Positions 1-6,321 of a stretch of DNA of 8,524 nt are shown here, piece after piece. Each line of letters opens with the position of its first letter. Position 1 is the first letter of the stretch. Both the position numbers and the translations under genes were made by a program. The notes under the pieces were generated by a model that saw only the letters and a program-made list of their open reading frames with translations, was not told where the DNA came from and did not search any database. Source of the stretch: CAZBBC01 sp964489835 (GTDB lineage: Bacteria > Calditrichota > Calditrichia > JAJRVZ01); contig CAZBBC010000179.1 in the NCBI GenBank assembly GCA_964489835.1, positions 1 through 8,524 on the forward strand. Reading direction: 5' to 3'.

Positions 1-4
1 AAAG

Positions 5-27
5 TCCCTCTCTTTCCAAGAGAGGGA
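5..27. repeat. Short GC-rich hairpin repeat
   Basis: TCCCTCTCTT (5-14) pairs with AAGAGAGGGA (18-27), giving a perfect 10-bp stem with a 3-base loop. It is followed by TTTAGGGTGAGTT (28-40). The layout, a C-run/G-run hairpin and then TTAGGG, resembles one arm of the larger repeats at 2517-2602 and 7593-7678, although the sequence is different. It may be the end of a longer repeat cut by the window edge, or a terminator-like structure of a gene to the left. There is no T-run directly after it, so a rho-independent terminator is not well supported. Confidence 0.6.
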
Positions 28-57
28 TTTAGGGTGAGTTCTTTAAATTAAGTCCTT

Positions 58-72
58 ATGTTTTTTAAACAT
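58..72. promoter_or_regulatory. Small inverted repeat upstream of the GH95-like gene
   Basis: ATGTTT (58-63) and AAACAT (67-72) form a 6-bp inverted repeat around TTT, 45 bases before the chosen start of the first gene. The position would suit an operator, but the sequence is AT-rich and short, so it could easily arise by chance. No convincing -35/-10 promoter pair was seen in 1-117. Confidence 0.15.
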
Positions 73-104
73 CTAAATCATTTGATATTCCGGTGATATT
101 CTAT

Positions 105-113
105 GAGGGAGGG
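105..113 (+). promoter_or_regulatory. Strong ribosome binding site that decides the GH95-like start
   Basis: GAGGGAGGG lies 4 bases before ATG 118 and contains GGAGG at 108-112. An in-frame ATG at 103 overlaps this site and has no Shine-Dalgarno of its own. Starting at 118 also puts a normal lipoprotein signal at the very N-terminus. Confidence 0.75.
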
Positions 114-117
114 ATTT

Positions 118-2451
118 ATGTATCAAACACAAATCACGATATCATTAATTCTCATTTTATTCCTGATCTCCTGTGAAAAGAGGTCCCACACTCAATTATC
201 AGACTATGTTCCGACTTCTTTTGCCCAGCATGATCTAGTATTTAGCCAGCCTGTTGATCGCTGGGATGAAGCACTTCCGCTGGGAAATGGCATGATGGGA
301 ATTCTTCTCTGGGGGGATGGTCAACCTTTAAAGTTGTCACTGGATCGGGCGGATTTATGGGACGCACGACCGGTGGAAGAATGGAAATCCCCGGATTATA
401 ACTACAGAACAATGCGCCAATGGGTCAAAGAAGGGCGGATCAAAGATCTGCATCGTCTTTATGAAGATCCCTATTCCCATAATGCCGGACCCACAAAAAT
501 TCCGGCCGGACGTATTCAGATAAAATTTCCCAATACGTCAAAGGTGAAATCAAGCCGTCTCTCGCTGGAAAAGGCAATGGGAACGGTTAATTTTGATAAC
601 GGAACATCTATTGATGTTTTTCAACATGCTCAGGAACCGGTAGGCTTTTTAAAAATTCATCATATGGTTGAGAAACCGGACATCAAACTTGTCGCACCGG
701 CGTTCGGCGGGGGTGATAAAATCAAAGAAGATTATCATGCCCTGGATGCTGGTGATCTGGCCCGGCTCAATTACCCCGCACCACAGAAATCCGGCACGAA
801 AAACGGTCATTCGTTCGAACAGGAAGGATGGGATGGTTTTCGTTTCGCCATCACCATTGTGTGGCAGGAAACAGCGGAAGGCAGCCTGGAATGCGCCTGG
901 AGCATCTCCACGACCAATGAAACAGACGATCCTTTAGCATTGTCAAAGAGACGTGCACAGGAAGCATTAAAAATTGGGTTCAAGGATTTTCTTAACACAC
1001 ACATAATCTGGTGGTCGGAATTCTGGCGTCAGGCCCGTATCTCTGTCCCGGACTCTGTAATCGAAAGACAGTGGTATCTGGATACTTATAAATTTGGTTC
1101 GGCTGCCCGGAAAGGGGCACCGCCGATTACCCTGCAGGCAATCTGGACCGCTGATGAGGGCAAGATTCCACCATGGAGAGGGGATTATCATCACGATCTG
1201 AATACACAACTCTCCTACTGGCCCTGTTACAGTGGTAATCATTTACAGGAGGGATTGGGATATTTAGACTGGCTTTGGAAAACCTTGCCCGAAGCCCGGT
1301 TGTATACGCAAAAATTCTTCGGAAAGCCAGGTGTCAATGTACCAATGACCGCTGATATAAACGGCAAACAAATTGGCGGGTGGCACCAATATACGCATAG
1401 TGCAACAACTTCGGCCTGGCTTGCCCATCATTTTTATTTGCACTGGCGATACAGTATGGATCGTGATTTCTTAGAAAACCGGGCTTATCCTTATCTAAAG
1501 GATGTGGCCCTATTTCTAGAAGCTGTTACGGAAAAAGATGATACCGGGCTTCGATACTTACCACTCAGCTCTTCGCCGGAAATTTTCGATAATAAACTCG
1601 AGGCCTGGCTCCCCCCCACCTCAAATTATGATCTGGCCCTGATACGCTGGCTTTTTTCAGCCACGGCCGAATGTGCCGCTGAATTAAATCGGGAAAATGA
1701 AAGCAACCGTTGGCTATCCATCCGAGAAGAATTTCCTGATTTTGCCTTTTCAACCGAAGACGGGCGGTTGCTTGTCGCCCCAGGTCTTTCCTTGCCGTTT
1801 TCACATCGTCATTTTTCTCATTTAATGGCCATTCACCCGTTGGGGATTTTTCAATGGGAAAATGGAACCAAAGATCAACAGATTATTCAGGGAGCATTAA
1901 ATGAGTTGGATCGGTTAGGATCGGATTATTGGACAGGATACAGTTTTTCATGGCTGGCCAGTCTTGCAGCCCGGGCCAAAGACGGCGAACGGGCGGAAAA
2001 GGCGCTGGATATTTTTTCCAGGGCTTTTTGTTCTCCAAATAGTTTTCATTTGAATGGTGATCAGACAAAAAGTGGGTATTCTAAATTTACCTATCGTCCG
2101 TTTACATTGGAAGGCAATATGGCGGCGACTTCCGGTCTGCAGGAGATGCTTTTACAAAGCTATGGCGGTATCATCAGGATTTTTCCGGCCATTCCGGAAT
2201 CATGGAATGATGTCGGATTTTACCAACTCCGCGCGGAAGGAGCATTTTTAGTTTCTGCTCTGAAAAAATCCGGCCATGTCATAAAGGTTGAAATAGTTTC
2301 GGAAAAGGGAGGCAAACTGACTGTTGAAAATCCATTTGGACTAGACCCATTTAAAATTAAGTTAATAGATTGTGTTACAATTTCAGAAAATGATTTGATC
2401 TATACATTTGAATGCCAACCAGGGGGTAGGATCATATTTATTGGATCGTAG
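118..2451 (+). CDS. GH95-like glycoside hydrolase, lipoprotein
   Basis: A 777-residue protein, the usual length for GH95 (alpha-L-fucosidase / alpha-L-galactosidase, inverting). The N-terminus is hydrophobic and ends in a lipobox LISC (Cys19), so it is probably exported and lipid-anchored. The N-terminal beta-sandwich carries the family signature ALPLGNG (52-58). The (alpha/alpha)6 barrel shows WRGDYHHDLNTQLSYWP (353-369), SSSPE with the likely acid Glu488, and HRHFSH (563-568). GNMAATSGLQEMLL (666-679) leads into the C-terminal beta domain. In characterised GH95 enzymes the motif is N-x-N; here the first Asn is Asp360 while Asn362 is kept, so the water-activating residue may differ and substrate cannot be assumed to be fucose. 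A run of seven C (1611-1617) lies inside the gene without breaking it. It is followed after 468 bases by the next lipoprotein. Family membership is fairly sure; substrate is not. Confidence 0.9.
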   Translation: MYQTQITISLILILFLISCEKRSHTQLSDYVPTSFAQHDLVFSQPVDRWDEALPLGNGMMGILLWGDGQPLKLSLDRADLWDARPVEEWKSPDYNYRTMRQWVKEGRIKDLHRLYEDPYSHNAGPTKIPAGRIQIKFPNTSKVKSSRLSLEKAMGTVNFDNGTSIDVFQHAQEPVGFLKIHHMVEKPDIKLVAPAFGGGDKIKEDYHALDAGDLARLNYPAPQKSGTKNGHSFEQEGWDGFRFAITIVWQETAEGSLECAWSISTTNETDDPLALSKRRAQEALKIGFKDFLNTHIIWWSEFWRQARISVPDSVIERQWYLDTYKFGSAARKGAPPITLQAIWTADEGKIPPWRGDYHHDLNTQLSYWPCYSGNHLQEGLGYLDWLWKTLPEARLYTQKFFGKPGVNVPMTADINGKQIGGWHQYTHSATTSAWLAHHFYLHWRYSMDRDFLENRAYPYLKDVALFLEAVTEKDDTGLRYLPLSSSPEIFDNKLEAWLPPTSNYDLALIRWLFSATAECAAELNRENESNRWLSIREEFPDFAFSTEDGRLLVAPGLSLPFSHRHFSHLMAIHPLGIFQWENGTKDQQIIQGALNELDRLGSDYWTGYSFSWLASLAARAKDGERAEKALDIFSRAFCSPNSFHLNGDQTKSGYSKFTYRPFTLEGNMAATSGLQEMLLQSYGGIIRIFPAIPESWNDVGFYQLRAEGAFLVSALKKSGHVIKVEIVSEKGGKLTVENPFGLDPFKIKLIDCVTISENDLIYTFECQPGGRIIFIGS

Positions 2452-2474
2452 TGTGATCTGGATTAAGTCGGAAG

Positions 2475-2659
2475 ATGGAAAAATGCATTTTTCAATTCAA
2501 TGAGGCAAAATCTATTCCCCCTTAATAAAGGGGGTTAGGGGGATGTTTATAAATAACTTAGGCCATTTTTATATCCCCCTTAGTCCCCCTTTTCCAAGGG
2601 GGAGACAGAACATGCAATTCTGATAAATTGTGCCAATAAATCAAATCTACAACAGCCCC
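2475..2659 (-). repeat. MITE-like GC-hairpin repeat, copy A
   Basis: Read on the minus strand this copy begins with GGGGCTGTTGTAG (2659-2647), then a 57-base arm, then an 86-base core (2602-2517) made of two C5/G5 hairpin arms that are themselves inverted relative to each other. After the core, AATAGATT-TGCCT is shared with copy C. By hand count the core matches copy C (7593-7678) at 80 of 86 positions. The distal end fades around 2475, so its second terminal repeat is not recognisable. It starts about 24 bases after the GH95-like stop codon and would fold strongly in the mRNA. No reading frame of its own is credible. Confidence 0.85.
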
Positions 2660-2794
2660 AATAAAGGGTGTTAGGTGGTTGTAAATAAATAACATAGAAG
2701 AGTATATATCCCCCTTAGTCCCCCTTTTCCAGGGGGGAGATAGAGCCTGCTTATAATTAAAGCTGAATGAATAAAGTGATACTGCAACAGCCTC
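2656..2794 (-). repeat. MITE-like GC-hairpin repeat, copy B (truncated)
   Basis: On the minus strand it begins GAGGCTGTTGCAGT (2794-2781), then a 57-base arm that matches copy C at 47 of 57 positions by hand count, including CTGTTGCAGTATCAC and TTTAATTATAAGCAGG. Its core (2737-2656) is degenerate in the distal half: CCACC and CACCC replace C5 runs. It stops where copy A begins, at TTTATT/GGGGCTG, so the distal tail of about 69 bases is absent. Copies A and B are therefore head-to-tail on the same strand, with A inserted into, or having replaced, the end of B. Confidence 0.8.
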
Positions 2795-2880
2795 GGAAGG
2801 CGGATCTGATCACTGAGGTGTTATTCTGCCTTCCCGGCCTGCCCGGCGCAGACGTGGCGCAGACAGGTGATTATTTTTTT
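2795..2880. repeat. GC-rich hairpin and 9-bp direct repeat before a T-run
   Basis: GGAAGGCGGA (2795-2804) pairs with TCTGCCTTCC (2825-2834) with one G-U pair and a 20-base loop. Beyond it, GGCGCAGAC occurs twice (2845-2853, 2856-2864), and CCTG (2838-2841) can pair with CAGG (2864-2867). A T7 run follows at 2874-2880. The block is much richer in GC than its surroundings. It could terminate upstream transcription or be another dispersed repeat; the T-run is 7 bases from the nearest stem, so a classical terminator is uncertain. Confidence 0.45.
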
Positions 2881-2904
2881 CACTAATTATTGGATCTCAT
2901 GACT

Positions 2905-2910
2905 AGGAGA
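2905..2910 (+). promoter_or_regulatory. Ribosome binding site of the large lipoprotein gene
   Basis: AGGAGA lies 9 bases before ATG 2920 and only 3 before ATG 2914. The longer spacing is nearer to the usual range, and Met-Lys-Glu followed by a hydrophobic stretch makes a compact signal peptide, so 2920 was preferred. 2914 remains possible and would add two residues. Confidence 0.6.
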
Positions 2911-2919
2911 TATATGATC

Positions 2920-5900
2920 ATGAAAGAATATTTATTTTCAAAAATACTCTCCGCTATGATTATGTTGCTTTTTATTTCCTGTACCCGTCCGGATAATTAT
3001 TCAACCATTATTGTTCCGGATGAGGCCACCAGTCAGGAACTCCTGGCAGCGAAAGAAGTCCGCCGCTATGTTTATCAACGCACAGGACAGATGCTCTCGA
3101 TTACCCATTCCGGTACCTTGATATCGGATGGCACAGATCTCATTGTTCTGGCAAGAAAAGACCGTCCAATCATAAAAAACTTTAACAATGAAGATTTAAA
3201 TATGGCTGTGTCAAAATTAAGCGATCAGGAATTCCTGCTCAGAACTTTCGAACATCACAACACCAGAATTACTATTCTCTGTGGTGGAGACGAAATCGGT
3301 ACACTCTACGCGGCCTATCGACTGGTGGAATATTTAGGGGTGCGCTTCTATCTTCATGGCGATGTCATCCCGGATGAGAGAATACAATTAAACCTGGACC
3401 TGGATGAAATTAATAAACCGCTATTTGTCACCCGGGGAATTCAACCTTTTCATGATTTTCCCGAGGGTCCTGACTGGTGGCGTGACGATGACTATAAAGC
3501 GATACTGGCGCAATTACCAAAATTAAAAATGAATTTTTTTGGATTGCATACTTATCCTGAGGGAAATGTGGGACCGGAACCGACCGTCTGGATCGGTTTA
3601 AAGCAGGATTTAAGTGAAAACGGCGAGGTGAAATTCAGCTACCCAGCCAGACATTTTACCACTGTAAACGGTACCTGGGGATATCAGGCCCGAAAGACTA
3701 ATCAATATTATTTTGGTATGAATAAACTTTTTGACAAAGATATCTGCGGGGCAGACTATATGAATGGGATGGCTCCCTGGCCGGAAAATAGGGAAGCGGG
3801 TAACATATTGTTTAACCGTACGGGCGACTTTTTTCAGGATATATTTTCATATGGCAGACACTTAGGAATAAAAATATGTGTAGGGACGGAAACACCATTA
3901 ATCGTACCAAAAGATGTCGATAAACGGTTAAAAAAAGCTGGTACTAAACAACAGAAATTAGAACAGACACAATCTCTCTATGAAGGCATGTTTGAATGGA
4001 TTAAAAAAAATTATCCCATCGACTACTACTGGTTCTGGACACCGGAGAACTGGACCTGGGGTGGAAATTCGGAAGAAGATATTAAAGAAACAGAAAATGA
4101 TATTAAAGCGGCGATTGCCGCGGCTAAAAAAGTTCAGGTGCCATTTACTCTGGCCACCTGTGGATGGGTACTGGGTCCCAAAATAGATCGTACGCTCTTC
4201 GATAATTATTTACCAAAGAATATGGCGATGAGTTGTATTAACCGGCTGGTAGGATTTGCACCGGTAGATCTCAGTTTTGCCCGGATCAAAGATCGTCCCA
4301 AATGGGCAATCCCCTGGTTAGAAGATGATCCGGCGATGATCATACCGCAACTCTGGACCGGTCGTATGCGTCGGGATGCAGCCGACGCCCTGGCCTACGG
4401 CTGCACCGGATTGATCGGTATCCATTGGCGGACAAGAATACTTGGACCCAATGTTTCCGCGCTGGCCCAGGCCGCCTGGGAACAAAGATCATGGAATCCT
4501 GATTTTGGAAAAGCACATGAGCCGCTTGATTTTAGTAAAATTGAAGGATCGCCGGGTGCTCTCTTTACTACCTTTACAGATAGGACGATTGTGAATTTAG
4601 AGGATGAAAATGTTTTCAGAACCCTGATATTTTCGATGGATAATTTTTATCTGAATGTGGATAAGGGTGTTTACGACGTCACCCTAAAATTTCTTGAAGT
4701 ACATTATAAAGAAAAAGCCAAACGCCGGTTCGGTTTAAAAATACAGGGCCAAACGGTTGTGGATACTCTGGATATTTTTGCTCAGGCTGGGTATGGACGT
4801 CCATTGAATCTAACCTTTGAGAAGATAGCAGTAACCGATAAAAGGTTGTGGATTCATTTTGATCGGATTTCAGATAATCCCATCCTTGCCGGTATCGTGA
4901 TTGCAAAATTGGATGAAAACAGTCAGCAAAAACAGATGATCAGGAAGATCAACTGTGCCGGTAAACAATATAAGGATTTTGAATCTGACCCGAGCCTGGT
5001 TCTGCAAGGATTTGATAAACCCAGGGATCTGCCAGTAGGGGATTTTTATAATGATTGGGCCAAATCTCATTTTGGTGAAAATGTTGCCCCGGTACTGGCA
5101 GAAATATTTTCCAGGCTGGATGGAAATTCAACCATTGAAGATGTTGGCGTCAGAAAGGCAAACCTGCCGCGTCCCTCTGACTGGAGGCGCGGACCAGGCG
5201 GACTGTTTGCCGATTCCAGATCGTGGAACGAAGCCCGCCAAGCCTATGAATTTGTCGATGAAATGGAACGCCTGCGACCGCAGGTAGAAGGCAAGGGTAA
5301 TCTTGAACGGTTTGATTATTGGTTGAATAACTTCAAATACCTGCGCGCGATCGGAAAATTCAACTGCACTTTAAATCAGTTTGACCAGGCGATGGAACAG
5401 GTAAAAAGTGAAAAAGATCCGCTCCGTCGGACAAAAATGGCCCGTGAGATTGTTCTTCCCGTCAGAAAACAGCAGATAGAGAATTTAAGGGAAGTACATA
5501 GATATTTACAGGCGACAATCAAAACAACCGGTTCCATGGGTGTCGTTGCCAATTGGCAACAACATAATATACCAACGCATATTGAAGAGCCGGGGAAAGA
5601 ATTGGCACAGATATTAGGGGAAGATCTTCCGGAAGAGGCACTCCCCGGTAAGGAGTATCCCAGTGACGTGCAGCTGATTGTTCCCACGGTGCGGACCTCA
5701 CTAATGGCAAATGAACCACTCCGGCTCAAGATTATACTCTTAGGTGATCAGGCAAACGAGGCGTCAATATTCTGGAAGCCCTTGGCGGGTAAATCCTATC
5801 AAAATCAGGAACTGGCCCATGTTTCCGGTGGGATCTATACCGTAACCCTGGCTCCGGAATCTATTCCAGAGGATTTTGAATATTATATCGAGGTAAAAAG

Positions 5901-5973
5901 CAAAGGAAATGAGACCTTTGTTTTTCCGGCCACGGCGCCTTCGATGAACCAGGCGGTTGTTATTATGCCGTAA
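2920..5973 (+). CDS. Large multidomain lipoprotein, putative glycoside hydrolase with malectin-like domain
   Basis: A 1017-residue protein. The signal peptide ends in lipobox FISC (Cys21). Residues about 30-160 look like the alpha/beta front domain shared by GH67 alpha-glucuronidases and GH20 (IVPDEAT at the start, YRLVEYLGVRFY at 133-144). A central barrel-like region (about 168-530) has TRGIQPF (171-177), YYWFWTPENW (369-378, candidate catalytic Glu376), WLEDDP (466-471) and HWRTR (502-506). Residues about 560-667 match the second half of a malectin domain (YDVTLKF.E.HY, QG, DIFAQAG). INCAGKQYKD (677-686), which normally opens a malectin domain, comes after it. A helical stretch follows, then a beta-sandwich-like tail (about 915-1017). 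The substrate is unknown; a uronic-acid-containing or neutral glycan is an inference from fold. It is flanked on both sides by palindromic repeats. The catalytic role is likely, but I cannot assign it to a numbered GH family. Confidence 0.88.
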   Translation: MKEYLFSKILSAMIMLLFISCTRPDNYSTIIVPDEATSQELLAAKEVRRYVYQRTGQMLSITHSGTLISDGTDLIVLARKDRPIIKNFNNEDLNMAVSKLSDQEFLLRTFEHHNTRITILCGGDEIGTLYAAYRLVEYLGVRFYLHGDVIPDERIQLNLDLDEINKPLFVTRGIQPFHDFPEGPDWWRDDDYKAILAQLPKLKMNFFGLHTYPEGNVGPEPTVWIGLKQDLSENGEVKFSYPARHFTTVNGTWGYQARKTNQYYFGMNKLFDKDICGADYMNGMAPWPENREAGNILFNRTGDFFQDIFSYGRHLGIKICVGTETPLIVPKDVDKRLKKAGTKQQKLEQTQSLYEGMFEWIKKNYPIDYYWFWTPENWTWGGNSEEDIKETENDIKAAIAAAKKVQVPFTLATCGWVLGPKIDRTLFDNYLPKNMAMSCINRLVGFAPVDLSFARIKDRPKWAIPWLEDDPAMIIPQLWTGRMRRDAADALAYGCTGLIGIHWRTRILGPNVSALAQAAWEQRSWNPDFGKAHEPLDFSKIEGSPGALFTTFTDRTIVNLEDENVFRTLIFSMDNFYLNVDKGVYDVTLKFLEVHYKEKAKRRFGLKIQGQTVVDTLDIFAQAGYGRPLNLTFEKIAVTDKRLWIHFDRISDNPILAGIVIAKLDENSQQKQMIRKINCAGKQYKDFESDPSLVLQGFDKPRDLPVGDFYNDWAKSHFGENVAPVLAEIFSRLDGNSTIEDVGVRKANLPRPSDWRRGPGGLFADSRSWNEARQAYEFVDEMERLRPQVEGKGNLERFDYWLNNFKYLRAIGKFNCTLNQFDQAMEQVKSEKDPLRRTKMAREIVLPVRKQQIENLREVHRYLQATIKTTGSMGVVANWQQHNIPTHIEEPGKELAQILGEDLPEEALPGKEYPSDVQLIVPTVRTSLMANEPLRLKIILLGDQANEASIFWKPLAGKSYQNQELAHVSGGIYTVTLAPESIPEDFEYYIEVKSKGNETFVFPATAPSMNQAVVIMP

Positions 5974-5976
5974 GGT

Positions 5977-6004
5977 GTAGAGACGTAGCATGCTACGTCT
6001 CTAC
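5977..6004. repeat. Perfect 28-bp palindrome just after the stop codon
   Basis: GTAGAGACGTAGCA (5977-5990) is followed directly by its exact reverse complement TGCTACGTCTCTAC (5991-6004), three bases after the TAA of the large lipoprotein gene. In RNA it would form a stem of about 12 bp with a 4-base loop. There is no T-run after it, so protection of the mRNA 3' end or a dispersed repeat is more likely than a rho-independent terminator. Similar GTAGAGACG-type palindromes are, as far as I remember, dispersed in many environmental genomes. Confidence 0.9.
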
Positions 6005-6117
6005 TCTGTGTTATCCAAAAAAATATCAAATCAAATAATTTACGAAGAACATAATTTTCTGTGCTATTGAAGTTCATTCTTTACTTGGACCAGGTCTATG
6101 CTAAAATTATTCAAAAT

Positions 6118-6171
6118 CCTTCGACCTCGCGGTCTTCAGGACAGACTCTCCGATCTCGAAGAATACGAAGG
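6118..6171. repeat. CCTTCGA-type imperfect inverted repeat
   Basis: CCTTCG (6118-6123) pairs with CGAAGG (6166-6171); CTTCGA (6119-6124) can alternatively pair with TCGAAG (6156-6161). Inside is a small hairpin GACC-TCGC-GGTC (6123-6134), then TTCAGGACAG. The composition is GC-rich within an AT-rich gap, which suggests an inserted repeat. No coding potential is seen. Confidence 0.5.
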
Positions 6172-6264
6172 TATAATAATTACAATATGCAATTGTGAAT
6201 TTATAAAGGAATTCTCACTCAAATTTTAACATTGTTTCTTTTATTATAAAATCAATAATACTAT

Positions 6265-6280
6265 CTTCGTGTGCTTCGTG
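6265..6280. repeat. CTTCGTG short tandem repeat
   Basis: CTTCGTG occurs at 6265-6271 and again at 6274-6280, followed by GTTATTTTTT with a T6 run at 6285-6290. It sits 42 bases before the propeller gene. The rest of 6005-6321 is AT-rich, without a credible ORF. A TATAAT at 6172-6177 has no matching -35 box. Confidence 0.4.
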
Positions 6281-6307
6281 GTTATTTTTTATACTACCTA
6301 AATTGAT

Positions 6308-6314
6308 GGAAAGG
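6308..6314 (+). promoter_or_regulatory. Ribosome binding site of the propeller gene
   Basis: GGAAAGG is spaced 7 bases before ATG 6322. It supports this start even though it gives an unusually long N-terminal region before the hydrophobic segment. Confidence 0.6.
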
Positions 6315-6321
6315 TATTCAG

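Noticed and set aside
103..117. ATG at 103 as the start of the GH95-like gene
   Set aside because: It sits on top of the Shine-Dalgarno sequence and would put five extra polar residues before the lipoprotein signal.
1611..1617. Phase-variable C7 tract in the GH95-like gene
   Set aside because: Seven bases is short for slippage-driven switching and the frame is intact with conserved residues on both sides.
2517..2737. CRISPR array, suggested by repeated GC-rich units
   Set aside because: There are only two units next to each other, they are long and internally palindromic, spacer lengths are not regular, and no cas gene is present.
2861..2880. Similarity of AGACAGGTGATTAT (2861-2874) to AGACACTGATGATTAT (7812-7827) as a shared element end
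   Set aside because: It needs gaps to align and is AT-rich beyond the first five bases, so it is not distinguishable from chance.
2890..2919. TTG 2890 or ATG 2899 as the start of the large lipoprotein gene
   Set aside because: Both are upstream of the AGGAGA site at 2905-2910, so that site would be inside the gene and they would have none of their own.
5376..5729. A 117-residue minus-strand ORF inside the large lipoprotein gene
   Set aside because: It lies fully within a well-supported coding region on the other strand, has low-complexity composition rich in Ser and Cys, and shows no family motif.
6149..6177. Promoter with TATAAT at 6172-6177
   Set aside because: No -35-like hexamer at suitable distance, and the hexamer abuts the end of an inverted repeat, so it could be incidental.
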